The notes below the pieces were generated by a model, which had not been told where the DNA came from, ran no database searches, and worked only from the letters and a program-made list of their open reading frames with translations. A stretch of 64,000 bases of DNA, from positions 2,480,001 to 2,544,000 of the forward strand of contig CP064999.1 of the NCBI GenBank assembly GCA_016700115.1, read 5' to 3'. This document shows positions 55,419 through 64,000 of the stretch, one piece after another; the first letter of the stretch is position 1, and each line of letters opens with the position of its first letter. Position numbers and translations under genes: made by a program. Source of the DNA: Sphingobacteriales bacterium (GTDB lineage: Bacteria; Bacteroidota; Bacteroidia; Chitinophagales; UBA2359).

Positions 55419-56672
55419 ATGCTTAACAAAAGGCTGTTCGATTTAATCATTTGCTTGTTCTTTTTATCGTTATCCGGTTTGTCTGTTCAGGCTCAGGATG
55501 GTGATCCTCGAAGTGGAGAGGAATATAAGAAAGGACAAACCATTTTTACATCACAATGTACAAGTTGCCATAAAATCAATCAAAAATTAGTAGGTCCTGC
55601 ATTGGCCGGCGTATATGATAAATACGATAGAGCATGGTTACTAAGCTGGATTAAAAATTCGCAGGAATTAATTAAAGCTAATGACCCGAAAGCAGTTGCC
55701 ATATTTAACGAGTTCAATAAGTCGGTGATGCCTGCTTTCAGCTTGTCTGATGCCGACGTTGATGCTGTTCTTAGTTATATCAAGGTAGAAACCGAAACCC
55801 CTGCTGCTGTAGCTGCGGCCCCAACAGGAGAAGCAGGTGCTGCTACCGGAGGCAGTGATCATACAATTACTATTTTTCTGGTTATTATAGCCGTTGTTTT
55901 ACTCGCTGTTTTATTGATTTTAACCCGAATTTCAGATGCTTTGCGCAACTTGATGCGGGAAAGAATGGGCCAGCTTGTTCCGGTTTCAATTCCACTTGGA
56001 AAAGTACTGTTCAGTAAAAAAATGATTGCCTTACTTTCTTTGGTAGTTCTGATTTTTCTCGGATATGCAACTGTTGACAGTGCTACCAAGTTAGGAAGAC
56101 AACAAGGCTACGCTCCTGCACAACCCATCAAATTTTCACATCAGTTGCACGCAGGAGTTAATAAAATAGATTGTCAGTATTGCCATTCGGGGGCTGCAAA
56201 AGGAAAATCTGCGGTTATCCCTTCTCCAAGTTTGTGTATGAATTGTCACAAGGCAGTTTCTCAAGGCCCTGTATATGGAACTACCGAAATTGCAAAGATA
56301 TATGATGCCGTCGGTTGGGACCCTGATAAAATGCAATACAAACCTGACTATGAAGAAAAACCGATAGAGTGGGTTCGTATCCATAATTTGCCCGACCATG
56401 TATATTTTAACCATTCACAACACGTTACAGCAGGTGGTGTAGCCTGTCAGACTTGTCATGGCCCTGTCGAAGAAATGGAAGTGTTAAGACAACATTCAAC
56501 TTTAGGAATGGGGTGGTGTGTGAATTGTCATCGCCAAACAAGTGTCAACTTTGGAGGCAATGAGTTTTACAAATCTTATGAGAAACTGCATGAAGGGTTG
56601 AAATCAGGAAAAGTAAAACAGGTAACCGTAGAAGATATTGGCGGTTTGGAATGTCAAAAATGCCATTATTAA
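55419..56672 (+). CDS. actA: Alternative complex III subunit ActA, multihaem cytochrome c
   Basis: 417 residues. Signal peptide 1-26 (ending VQAQ). An N-terminal monohaem cytochrome c domain (CTSCH at 47-51, with a Met region SVMPAFSLSDADVDAVLSYI) is followed by an Ala/Gly linker, a membrane helix (ITIFLVIIAVVLLAVLLIL), a second hydrophobic segment, and the pentahaem part with CQYCH, CMNCH, CQTCH, CVNCH and CQKCH. Six CxxCH motifs in total. ActA passes electrons within the quinol:cytochrome c oxidoreductase. First gene of the operon; 113 bp to actB. Confidence 0.93.
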   Translation: MLNKRLFDLIICLFFLSLSGLSVQAQDGDPRSGEEYKKGQTIFTSQCTSCHKINQKLVGPALAGVYDKYDRAWLLSWIKNSQELIKANDPKAVAIFNEFNKSVMPAFSLSDADVDAVLSYIKVETETPAAVAAAPTGEAGAATGGSDHTITIFLVIIAVVLLAVLLILTRISDALRNLMRERMGQLVPVSIPLGKVLFSKKMIALLSLVVLIFLGYATVDSATKLGRQQGYAPAQPIKFSHQLHAGVNKIDCQYCHSGAAKGKSAVIPSPSLCMNCHKAVSQGPVYGTTEIAKIYDAVGWDPDKMQYKPDYEEKPIEWVRIHNLPDHVYFNHSQHVTAGGVACQTCHGPVEEMEVLRQHSTLGMGWCVNCHRQTSVNFGGNEFYKSYEKLHEGLKSGKVKQVTVEDIGGLECQKCHY

Positions 56673-56785
56673 TTAAACAACATTGTTTGCTGTTAAAATG
56701 CAGCAATTTATAATAGAATACTCAGCCAACTTTTAAATCATATTTTCGCTTAGAAATAGTCGGAATCACTAAGATATAAAGCAAC

Positions 56786-59700
56786 ATGCAGCACAAGAAA
56801 TATTGGAAAGGTTTCGAGGAATTGAACGAAGACTCAAAATTCCTTCAAGAAAAACGCAACGAATTTCCCGAAGATTTACCCATTTTAAATGAGTTGGGTA
56901 ATGTTGTCAATGAAAACACAGCCACCCGTCGGGATTTTCTAAAAGTTTTAGGGTTCAGCGTTACGGCCGCTGCCATAGCTGCCAGTTGCGAGATACCCGT
57001 AAGACGGGCAATTCCTTATGCCATCAAACCTGAAGAATTAGTTCCCGGTATTGCCAATTTTTATGCCTCCTCATTTTTAAGTGGCAATGACTATTGCAGT
57101 ATTCTCGTAAAAACCCGCGAAGGAAGACCAATAAAAATTGAAGGCAATCCTTTGTCGGAAATTACACAAGGTGCTACAAATGCTCGCGCTCAAGCTGCCG
57201 TAGTCAGCTTATATGACGGGTCCAGAAGTCTGTCTCCAAAAAAGGATGGTGAAGTTGCTGATTGGAAAACCATTGATGGGGAAATTAAGCAGAAATTAGC
57301 TTCAGCAAGCGGATCTATTGCGATCATCTCAGATAGCATCGCAAGCCCGACAACTTTGAAGGCTATTGATGATTTTAAAGTTCGTTTTCCCAATACCAAA
57401 CATGTAGTTTTTGACGCTATTTCATACAACAGCATCACAACGGCCAACGAACAAATGTTTGGTAAGTCAGTGATACCTTCTTATGATTTTAGTAAGGCAG
57501 ATGTGATCGTTGGGATCGGTGCAGATTTTTTAGGAACCTGGGTTTCGCCAGTCGAATTTACCAAACAATACATTAAAAATCGCAAAATTGCTGACAAAGA
57601 TGAGCCAAAAATGTCTAAACATTGGCAATTTGAAGCGACGATGACCATAACAGGAGGAAAGGCTGATAATCGGATTACGGTAAGTCCTGATGAAGAAGGC
57701 ACAGTGGCAGTTGCGCTACTAAAAGCCTTGGGTGGAACCGGTGCTACGGTAACTTTAGATCCAAAATTACAGGAAACAGTTTCAAAAGTTGCTGCCGATC
57801 TTAGTGCTAATAAAGGTAAATCTTTGGTGGTTTGTGGTTCAAAAAATGCCAATGTTCAAATGGTCGTTAATGCCATCAACAACTTGTTGGGCAATTATGG
57901 CAACACCATAGATTTAAACCGTCCATACAAACTTTATCAGGGTAACGATAAAGCGATGGTTGATTTAGTCGAAGAGATGAATGCAGGCAGAGTAGGTGCA
58001 GCCATTCTACTTAGTGGTGCAAATCCTGCCTATAATTATCGGGAAAGTGAGAAATTTATCAGCGGATTGAAAAAAGTTGCGTTGACGGTTTCTATGTCCG
58101 ACCGGATTGACGAAACTGCTGAACATGTAACTTATCTATGTCCGGATAATCACTTTTTGGAATCATGGGGCGATGCTGAAGTAAAAGAAGGCTGTTACAG
58201 TCTTACACAACCCACTATTGCACCGTTGTTTGATACTCGTCCTGCACAGGAAAGTTTGCTAAGATGGTCAGGCAATGAAGCCCAATACTACGATTATCTT
58301 CGCAGTAACTGGCAGCAAAATATTTTCCCCAAGCAAAGTCTTTTAAACAGTTTTGATTCGTTTTGGGACAAATCTTTGCACGACGGAATTTTTGAGGTAA
58401 ATAACCCTTCCAAAACTGCCGTTGGGGTAATTGGAGGCATGTATGCCAACCGAGCCATTGAATCCGGTAAACAAGAGACCAAAACCGAAACAGGAACTGT
58501 CAATGCAGTCAGTATTCCTGCATCAGGTGATATCAATGCTGCTGTACAGGCTATTTCTCAAACTGCCGGCAATTCAGGATTAAAATTGGTGGTGTATGAA
58601 AGTGTGCTGATGGGCGACGGACGATATGCCAACAATCCTTTCCTTCAGGAAACACCCGACCCGATTTCAAAAGTATGCTGGGATAATTTTGTTGCTGTTT
58701 CTAAAAAAATGGCAGACGAAAAAGGCTGGAAAGAACATGATATGGTTGAAGTTAAAGCAGGCAATTATGCTGTTCAACTCCCCATAGTTTTCCAACCCGG
58801 TCAAAAAGCAGATACAATTTCTATTTCTTTGGGATATGGCAGAACACGAGCCGGAGTTCCGCAGTGTAATGTCGGTAAAAATGCATTTCCTTTTGTCGGC
58901 TTTGATGGCAAACACTTTACCTATACCGTTTCTTCCGGAGTAAGTATCGAAAAAGTTGGCGGTCGTTATGAACTTCCCCGAACTCAAACCCATCATACTA
59001 TTGATGATACAGGGGTAGGGAAAAACAAACGTCCTCTCATTCGGGAAACAAATTTACTCACCTATCAGAAAGACAAATGGGCAGGTAATCATATCAGCAA
59101 GAAACTGAAAGAAAATCAGGACGAATATTTCTTTACCCTTTACGGAAAAGACAATGAGTATGGCCCCCACACCGAACTTTATACGCGAGGATTACATTGG
59201 GGTTTGTCAATAGATCTAAATACATGTGTGGGGTGCAATGCCTGTGTAACTGCTTGTAATATCGAAAACAATATCCCGATAGTCGGAGCTCAGGAAGTAG
59301 TCAGGGCACATGAAATGCATTGGATGCGTATTGACCGGTATTATTCGGGAGATATGGAAAATCCGGATGTTACGTTTATGCCTATGATGTGTCAACATTG
59401 CGACAACGCTCCCTGCGAAAACGTTTGCCCGGTTGCAGCAACTAACCACAGCAGCGAAGGAATCAATCAAATGGCGTATAACCGTTGTATCGGTACCCGT
59501 TATTGCGCGAACAACTGTCCTTACAAAGTTCGCCGTTTCAACTGGTACGATTATCAGGGCGCAGACAGCTTTTACAAAAACACAATTTTTGATAATGATG
59601 AGCATATCATGTTGGAAGACTTAACCCGCATGGTCCTCAATCCCGATGTAACAGTTCGTTCCCGCGGAGTAATTGAAAAATGCAGTTTCTGTGTTCAACG

Positions 59701-59980
59701 CATTCAGGAAGGTAAATTGGAAGCTAAAAAAGCAAATCGCAAGTTGCAGGATGGTGAAATTAAAACCGCTTGTCAACAAGTTTGCCCTGCCGATGCTATT
59801 GTTTTTGGAGATGTCAATGACCCAACGACAGAGGTTTCAATTTTAACTGCTAACGAGCGCAGCTACCGTTTGTTAGAAGAATTACATGTGCTTCCCGGAG
59901 TAGCTTATTTAACCCAGATCCGCAATCGTGAAGCAATGGATGAAGAAAATCAGTCTCAAGTAGATAAACATCAAGGATAA
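56786..59980 (+). CDS. actB: Alternative complex III subunit ActB, molybdopterin-like and Fe-S protein
   Basis: 1064 residues. The Tat-like motif RRDFLKVLGFSVTAAAIAASCEIPVRRAIPYA starts near residue 48. A long region like molybdopterin oxidoreductases follows (no cofactor expected in this family), then a NrfC/DmsB-like ferredoxin part at about residues 800-1030 with clusters CVGCNACVTAC, CQHCDNAPCENVC, CIGTRYCANNC and CSFCVQRIQ...CQQVC. This fused two-domain layout is characteristic of ActB. It lies periplasmically, between actA and actC. Confidence 0.94.
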   Translation: MQHKKYWKGFEELNEDSKFLQEKRNEFPEDLPILNELGNVVNENTATRRDFLKVLGFSVTAAAIAASCEIPVRRAIPYAIKPEELVPGIANFYASSFLSGNDYCSILVKTREGRPIKIEGNPLSEITQGATNARAQAAVVSLYDGSRSLSPKKDGEVADWKTIDGEIKQKLASASGSIAIISDSIASPTTLKAIDDFKVRFPNTKHVVFDAISYNSITTANEQMFGKSVIPSYDFSKADVIVGIGADFLGTWVSPVEFTKQYIKNRKIADKDEPKMSKHWQFEATMTITGGKADNRITVSPDEEGTVAVALLKALGGTGATVTLDPKLQETVSKVAADLSANKGKSLVVCGSKNANVQMVVNAINNLLGNYGNTIDLNRPYKLYQGNDKAMVDLVEEMNAGRVGAAILLSGANPAYNYRESEKFISGLKKVALTVSMSDRIDETAEHVTYLCPDNHFLESWGDAEVKEGCYSLTQPTIAPLFDTRPAQESLLRWSGNEAQYYDYLRSNWQQNIFPKQSLLNSFDSFWDKSLHDGIFEVNNPSKTAVGVIGGMYANRAIESGKQETKTETGTVNAVSIPASGDINAAVQAISQTAGNSGLKLVVYESVLMGDGRYANNPFLQETPDPISKVCWDNFVAVSKKMADEKGWKEHDMVEVKAGNYAVQLPIVFQPGQKADTISISLGYGRTRAGVPQCNVGKNAFPFVGFDGKHFTYTVSSGVSIEKVGGRYELPRTQTHHTIDDTGVGKNKRPLIRETNLLTYQKDKWAGNHISKKLKENQDEYFFTLYGKDNEYGPHTELYTRGLHWGLSIDLNTCVGCNACVTACNIENNIPIVGAQEVVRAHEMHWMRIDRYYSGDMENPDVTFMPMMCQHCDNAPCENVCPVAATNHSSEGINQMAYNRCIGTRYCANNCPYKVRRFNWYDYQGADSFYKNTIFDNDEHIMLEDLTRMVLNPDVTVRSRGVIEKCSFCVQRIQEGKLEAKKANRKLQDGEIKTACQQVCPADAIVFGDVNDPTTEVSILTANERSYRLLEELHVLPGVAYLTQIRNREAMDEENQSQVDKHQG

Positions 59981-60047
59981 TTGACCTTCATTAGGTAAAA
60001 GCCAAGGTTTAGCTTTTCTTATTTGTAGAAAAAAACAGTTTTTTGTT

Positions 60048-61535
60048 ATGCACTATACTTCTCCCATTAGAGAACCTTTAATTACCGGCAACAAATCTCT
60101 TCACAATATTACAGAAGACATAAGCCGGAGTATAGAACAACCACCCCGTCTTTGGTGGATTGCTTTTCTTGTTTCGGGAGCAATTGCAACCATGGGTGTT
60201 TTGCTCATTCTTTATACAATCTGGAAAGGCATTGGTGTCTGGGGTTTAAATAAAACCGTAAACTGGGCATGGGATATTACCAACTTCGTTTGGTGGATTG
60301 GTATTGGTCACGCCGGTACTCTGATTTCAGCAATTTTATTGTTGTTCAGACAACGCTGGCGAACCGGAGTGAACCGTGCAGCAGAAGCAATGACAATTTT
60401 TGCGGTCATGTGTGCCGGTTTATTCCCTTTAATTCACATGGGTCGGATTTGGCTCGGATTTTTCATCTTTCCATATCCCAACACAAGGGGTATCCTTTGG
60501 CCTAACTTTAACTCTCCGCTACTTTGGGACGTATTTGCCATCAGTACCTATTTCACGGTTTCTCTTTTGTTTTGGTACACAGGCCTTTTACCGGATATCG
60601 CTACTATTCGCGACCGCTCAAAAGGATGGGCTAAAGCAATTTATGCCCGCCTCTGTTTTGGATGGACAGGCACCGCGAAACAATGGCAGCGTTTTGAATC
60701 ATTAAGCCTTGTTTTGGCAGGATTATCAACTCCTCTGGTTCTTTCAGTTCACTCTATCGTAAGTTTTGACTTTGCTACTTCTGTTATTCCCGGATGGCAT
60801 ACCACTATTTTCCCTCCTTATTTCGTTGCAGGGGCTATTTTTTCTGGATTTGCGATGGTTTTAACCCTGATGCTTATTGCCCGAAAAGTGATGAACCTCG
60901 AAAACTATATTACGATTGCCCACATAGAATCAATGAATAAAATTATAGTCATGACCGGTTCGATTGTCGGAATTGCCTATATCACTGAATTTTTTGTTGC
61001 CTGGTATTCGGGAAATGTTTATGAGCAATGGGTATTTATACGGAACAGGGTGGCAGATCCTTTCATATTCGGCCCAATGTTAGGCGTTGAACCTGCTCCT
61101 TATTGGTGGGCTTATTGGTCTATGATGACCTGTAATGTATTGTCACCGCAAATATTCTGGTTCAAAAAATTACGCCGTAGTGTGATTGTTACTTTTATCA
61201 TGTCTATCTTCATCAATATAGGTATGTGGTTTGAGCGTTTTGTGATTATTGTTACTTCACTACACCGCGACTATATCCCTTCAAGTTGGACTTATTACTC
61301 TCCGACGTTGGTGGAAGTAGGCATTTTTGTCGGAACGATAGGTATATTTTTGACTTTCTTCCTTCTTTTCTGCCGCTACTTACCGGTTATTGCAATTGCA
61401 GAAGTGAAGGCTATCTTAAAAGTAGCCGGCGACCAGCATATTAAGGCTATTGCAGAAAAAGAAAAAATCGAAGAAGAAAAATCTTACAGTGGAGGAGCCA
61501 ATTTGGCAGGAGCGCTTGATAAAGACGATAAATAA
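60048..61535 (+). CDS. actC: Alternative complex III subunit ActC, NrfD-like quinol-binding membrane protein
   Basis: 495 residues with about ten membrane helices, NrfD/PsrC type. The N-terminus (YTSPIREPLITGNKSLHNITEDISRSIEQPP) is the usual ActC start. Conserved regions include FVWWIGIGHAGTLISAILLLF, HMGRIWLGFFIFPYPN and WNRDYIPSSW-like HRDYIPSSWTYYSPT near the end. It oxidises menaquinol in the membrane together with ActF. 67 bp after actB. Confidence 0.94.
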   Translation: MHYTSPIREPLITGNKSLHNITEDISRSIEQPPRLWWIAFLVSGAIATMGVLLILYTIWKGIGVWGLNKTVNWAWDITNFVWWIGIGHAGTLISAILLLFRQRWRTGVNRAAEAMTIFAVMCAGLFPLIHMGRIWLGFFIFPYPNTRGILWPNFNSPLLWDVFAISTYFTVSLLFWYTGLLPDIATIRDRSKGWAKAIYARLCFGWTGTAKQWQRFESLSLVLAGLSTPLVLSVHSIVSFDFATSVIPGWHTTIFPPYFVAGAIFSGFAMVLTLMLIARKVMNLENYITIAHIESMNKIIVMTGSIVGIAYITEFFVAWYSGNVYEQWVFIRNRVADPFIFGPMLGVEPAPYWWAYWSMMTCNVLSPQIFWFKKLRRSVIVTFIMSIFINIGMWFERFVIIVTSLHRDYIPSSWTYYSPTLVEVGIFVGTIGIFLTFFLLFCRYLPVIAIAEVKAILKVAGDQHIKAIAEKEKIEEEKSYSGGANLAGALDKDDK

Positions 61536-61577
61536 CAAATAGGTTTCACAAAAAGCAAGCATCAAAAACAAGCAGTA

Positions 61578-62171
61578 ATGAAACATAAATATTTAGTTGG
61601 AGTATATAACGACGATGATGTGCTGTTGAATGCGGTAGCTAAAGTTCGCAAAGACGGCTATAAAATTCATGAAGTTTTTACTCCGTTTCCGGTTCATGGA
61701 TTGGATGAAGCAATGGGTTTGCAAGACACCCGGCTTCATACCATAGGGTTTGTATTCGGTGCTATCGGAACACTGACTGCTCTGTCTGTTATGTCTTATA
61801 CAATGGCAATAGATTGGCCGGTGATTGTAGGTGGAAAACCCTTTTTCAGTTTTCCTGCTTATGGTCCGATTGGATTTGAATTGACCGTACTTTTTGCATC
61901 GGTCGGCATGACGGTTGTTTACTATTTACGTAATGGGTTTTCTGTATTGAAAGAAGCCGAAATTGTAGATACCCGGATAACCGACGATAAGTTTGTAATG
62001 GCTTTTTGTCTTAAACGCTATCACGAAGAAGCTGATATCAACAACATCACCAGGTTGATGAAAGAAAGTGGTGCCGAAGAAATATATGTCAAGGAAATGG
62101 AAAACGAATTAGCCCCTAATCTTTTCAGACAAGATGGAGGTTCAATTACTGAACATGCCCATCATCATTAA
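61578..62171 (+). CDS. actD: Alternative complex III subunit ActD (DUF3341)
   Basis: 197 residues with two membrane helices (GFVFGAIGTLTALSVMSYTM; LTVLFASVGMTVVYYL). N-terminal KYLVGVYNDDDVLLNAVAKVRKDGYKIHEVFTPFPVHGLDEAMGL and the following PxFSFPAYGPIGFELTVLFAS pattern identify DUF3341. A C-terminal MKESGAEEIYVKE segment is also typical. Membrane subunit of unknown detailed role; 42 bp after actC. Confidence 0.93.
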   Translation: MKHKYLVGVYNDDDVLLNAVAKVRKDGYKIHEVFTPFPVHGLDEAMGLQDTRLHTIGFVFGAIGTLTALSVMSYTMAIDWPVIVGGKPFFSFPAYGPIGFELTVLFASVGMTVVYYLRNGFSVLKEAEIVDTRITDDKFVMAFCLKRYHEEADINNITRLMKESGAEEIYVKEMENELAPNLFRQDGGSITEHAHHH

Positions 62172-62204
62172 CTAAAGACTCGGATAACGAAAAAAGCATT
62201 TGAA

Positions 62205-63359
62205 ATGCATAAACATACTATTCTATTTTTTGTAACAGCGGTTATAGTTTTGTTCTTTGCAGGATGCAGGGCAGGAGGAGACTTTACCGGTCGTGAATAT
62301 ATGCCCGACATGGCACATTCTGTTGCGTATGAATACTACACGCCAAGCAGACCAGTTATGGTTGACGGACAAATGGTCAATCTGTTTACTGATGGAAAAT
62401 CGGCAAGAGAACCGGTAAAAGGTACAATCCCACGAGGATATATGCCTTATCATTATCCGGATACTCCCGAAGGATATGAAGCAGCAGGTGCAGAATTGGT
62501 CAATCCTTACAACAAAGTCCATGCTCAGATAACAGAAAAAGGAAAAGCACTATATACGGTGAACTGTGCAATTTGCCATGGAGATAAAGGAGACGGCAAA
62601 GGATTTATTGTCAGCAATGGAAAATACCCTGCACCTCCTCCCTCTTATTTTGAAGATCGTATTTTAGTATTAAGCGAAGGTAAAATGTTCCATTCTGTTC
62701 AGCACGGAAAAAACCTGATGGGTTCTTATGCCGGGCAACTGAATAAAGACGAGAGGTGGCAAGTCATTTCATATATTAAACAGTTGCAGGCGGCACATAT
62801 TTTAGCAAACGACAGTTTGGCAGTACAAAGCAAAGCCACAATTGAAGATGTGTTGGCCGCTATTACCGGACAAAATAAGTCTTATACAAAAGGAATGAAC
62901 TTCCCAAAACTTCCTGCTTCGGGAACAACAGGCATGACAGATGCTTCAGTTGAAGCCCCGGTTACTTTTGTAGAATCTGAATTGGATAAAATTACAGCTC
63001 AGGCAAGAGAACTTAAAGCCGGTGAAGTAGTTAAACTAAACAACGTATTTTATTCTTCCGGTAAATTCAACCTGCGCTCTGAATCAAATATAGAATTGGA
63101 TAAACTGATTGCATTATTAAACAGCAAGCCTGCCATGAAAATTGAGATTGACGGTCATACCGACAATCAAGGTGATGCTGCAGCTAATCAAACATTGTCC
63201 ACTGAGCGGGCAAAAGCTGTGTATGACTATTTGGTCAGCAAAGGTATTGACAAGACCCGTCTTGACTTCAAAGGCTTTGGCGCTACAAAACCGGCCGCAC
63301 CAAATACTACCGAAGAAGGAAGAGCAATGAACCGTCGTACTGAATTCAGAGTACTTTAA
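62205..63359 (+). CDS. actE: Alternative complex III subunit ActE, monohaem cytochrome c fused to an OmpA-like domain
   Basis: 384 residues. Lipobox FFAGC at 17-21, then the ActE-type sequence EYMPDMAHSVAYEYYTPSRP and a single haem site CAICHGDKGDGKG (121-133) with a Met candidate in KNLMGSY. After residue 200 a linker leads to an OmpA/MotB-type peptidoglycan-binding domain (about 275-384: VFYSSGKFNLRSESNIELDKL, IDGHTDNQGDAAANQTLSTERAKAVYDYL, GFGATKPAAPN..EGRAMNRRTEFRV). This tail is not part of the usual about 200-residue ActE, and would tie the cytochrome, or the whole complex, to the cell wall. 33 bp after actD. Confidence 0.92.
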   Translation: MHKHTILFFVTAVIVLFFAGCRAGGDFTGREYMPDMAHSVAYEYYTPSRPVMVDGQMVNLFTDGKSAREPVKGTIPRGYMPYHYPDTPEGYEAAGAELVNPYNKVHAQITEKGKALYTVNCAICHGDKGDGKGFIVSNGKYPAPPPSYFEDRILVLSEGKMFHSVQHGKNLMGSYAGQLNKDERWQVISYIKQLQAAHILANDSLAVQSKATIEDVLAAITGQNKSYTKGMNFPKLPASGTTGMTDASVEAPVTFVESELDKITAQARELKAGEVVKLNNVFYSSGKFNLRSESNIELDKLIALLNSKPAMKIEIDGHTDNQGDAAANQTLSTERAKAVYDYLVSKGIDKTRLDFKGFGATKPAAPNTTEEGRAMNRRTEFRVL

Positions 63360-63395
63360 TTTATAAGGCATAAAAATTAACCGAAAATTATTATA

Positions 63396-64000
63396 ATGAG
63401 CACGGTAAACGAAAAATATACCATTACCGGAGAAGCAAAAAGGTTCACCTTAATTTTGCTGATTGCAGGAATTGTGCTTACGGCATTAGGCGCATTTATG
63501 AACTTAGATAACCCTACCCGACTTTGGACAGGATTACTATATAATAATGTGTTTTTTCTGATGCTTGGCTTAGTTGCCGCATTTTTCCTCTCAACCCATA
63601 TTGTAGGTTATGGTGGATGGATTACGCTTTTTAGACGGGTTCCGGAGGCGATGATGATGTATGTTCCTATTGGAGGCGTACTCATGATTCTTATTTTGGT
63701 TTTTGGAATGCATCATATCTATCATTGGTCGCACGAAGAATTATATGATCCAAACAGCCCTTCTTACGATGCTATTTTAGATGGCAAGCGAAGTTTTCTG
63801 AATGTAAGTTTCTTTTTGGGGCGTGCTGTAGCTTATATTGCTATTTGGACAGGGTTAATTTGGCTGCTTCGCCGGAATTCTGTTCAAAGCGACTTAGGAA
63901 CAAGACAACAAGGAAGACAATTGTATCAAACCAGTAAATATATAGCTGCCATCTTTATTGTTGTTTATGCGGTTACCAGCTCAACTTCTTCATGGGATTG
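63396..64000 (+). CDS. actF: Alternative complex III subunit ActF, N-terminal part
   Basis: 201 residues visible, the gene continues beyond the window. Begins MSTVNEKYTITGEAKRFTLILLIAGIVLTALGAF and contains four or five membrane helices; motifs THIVGYGGWITLFRRVPEAMMMYVPIGGVLM, FGMHHIYHWSHEELYDP and KRSFLNVSFFLGRAVAYIAIWTGL are typical of this quinone-binding subunit, which is a shorter relative of NrfD. 36 bp after actE. Confidence 0.93.
   Translation, partial: MSTVNEKYTITGEAKRFTLILLIAGIVLTALGAFMNLDNPTRLWTGLLYNNVFFLMLGLVAAFFLSTHIVGYGGWITLFRRVPEAMMMYVPIGGVLMILILVFGMHHIYHWSHEELYDPNSPSYDAILDGKRSFLNVSFFLGRAVAYIAIWTGLIWLLRRNSVQSDLGTRQQGRQLYQTSKYIAAIFIVVYAVTSSTSSWD

Overview
The window looks like the chromosome of a member of the Bacteroidota, probably an uncultured or poorly studied member of the Saprospiria/Chitinophagia side. 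The reasons are many secreted proteins with type IX secretion (T9SS) C-terminal sorting domains of type A (YPNPAQN...GVYVY...R) and type B (CHU_C-like), TAnnTTTG promoter boxes, an alternative complex III (act) operon, DUF3667 and GtrA families, and A-rich leaders instead of strong Shine-Dalgarno sites. No ribosomal RNA, CRISPR array or T9SS machinery gene is seen.

Layout. 1-3230: a TetR-controlled ABC efflux operon on the minus strand (TetR, TolC, HlyD, start of the ATPase). 3480-17590: a minus-strand array of four paralogous two-gene cassettes. Each has a short T9SS cargo, then an intercistronic hairpin, then a large T9SS cargo with a repeat-rich N-terminal region, two PKD domains and a sorting domain. 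One large gene is split by an IS1182-family element, one by an IS4-family element with a 9-bp target duplication, and one has its signal peptide out of frame at a run of 13 A. 17841-18323: 23 exact-length copies of a 21-bp repeat. 18416-26421: an AlkD-like protein, a VWA protein, a TIR-TM-WG-8xEGF protein, a small ORF between two terminators, three tRNAs (Lys, Ser, Asn), RlmB, a holin-like membrane protein and a DUF3667 protein. 26580-31464: a fifth cassette on the plus strand, flanked by duplicated fossil sorting domains, a second IS1182 copy and a 196-bp MITE-like element. 31801-38316: a 2171-residue type B T9SS adhesin-like protein. 38760-46485: BNR-repeat proteins, GtrA, a PHP phosphoesterase, lipoproteins and a DUF4258-like protein. 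46636-50315: acyl-CoA ligase, Nif3-like protein and zinc-ribbon coiled-coil protein. 50372-55056: surface polysaccharide genes (O-antigen ligase, Wzz, Wzx) and a small membrane protein. 55419-64000: actABCDE and the first part of actF, the quinol:cytochrome c oxidoreductase of the respiratory chain.

How the parts relate. The cassette array appears to be a laboratory of surface proteins: the N-terminal regions differ while the GC-rich PKD/sorting halves are nearly identical, which suggests repeated duplication and gene conversion. Palindromic REP-like sequences lie in frame inside the linkers of these proteins, and at least one IS1182 copy sits exactly where such a palindrome should be. The two most unusual single proteins are the TIR/EGF transmembrane protein, which looks like a receptor, and an ActE subunit carrying a C-terminal OmpA-like domain. 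All functional statements come from reading the sequence and from general family knowledge; no database search was run.
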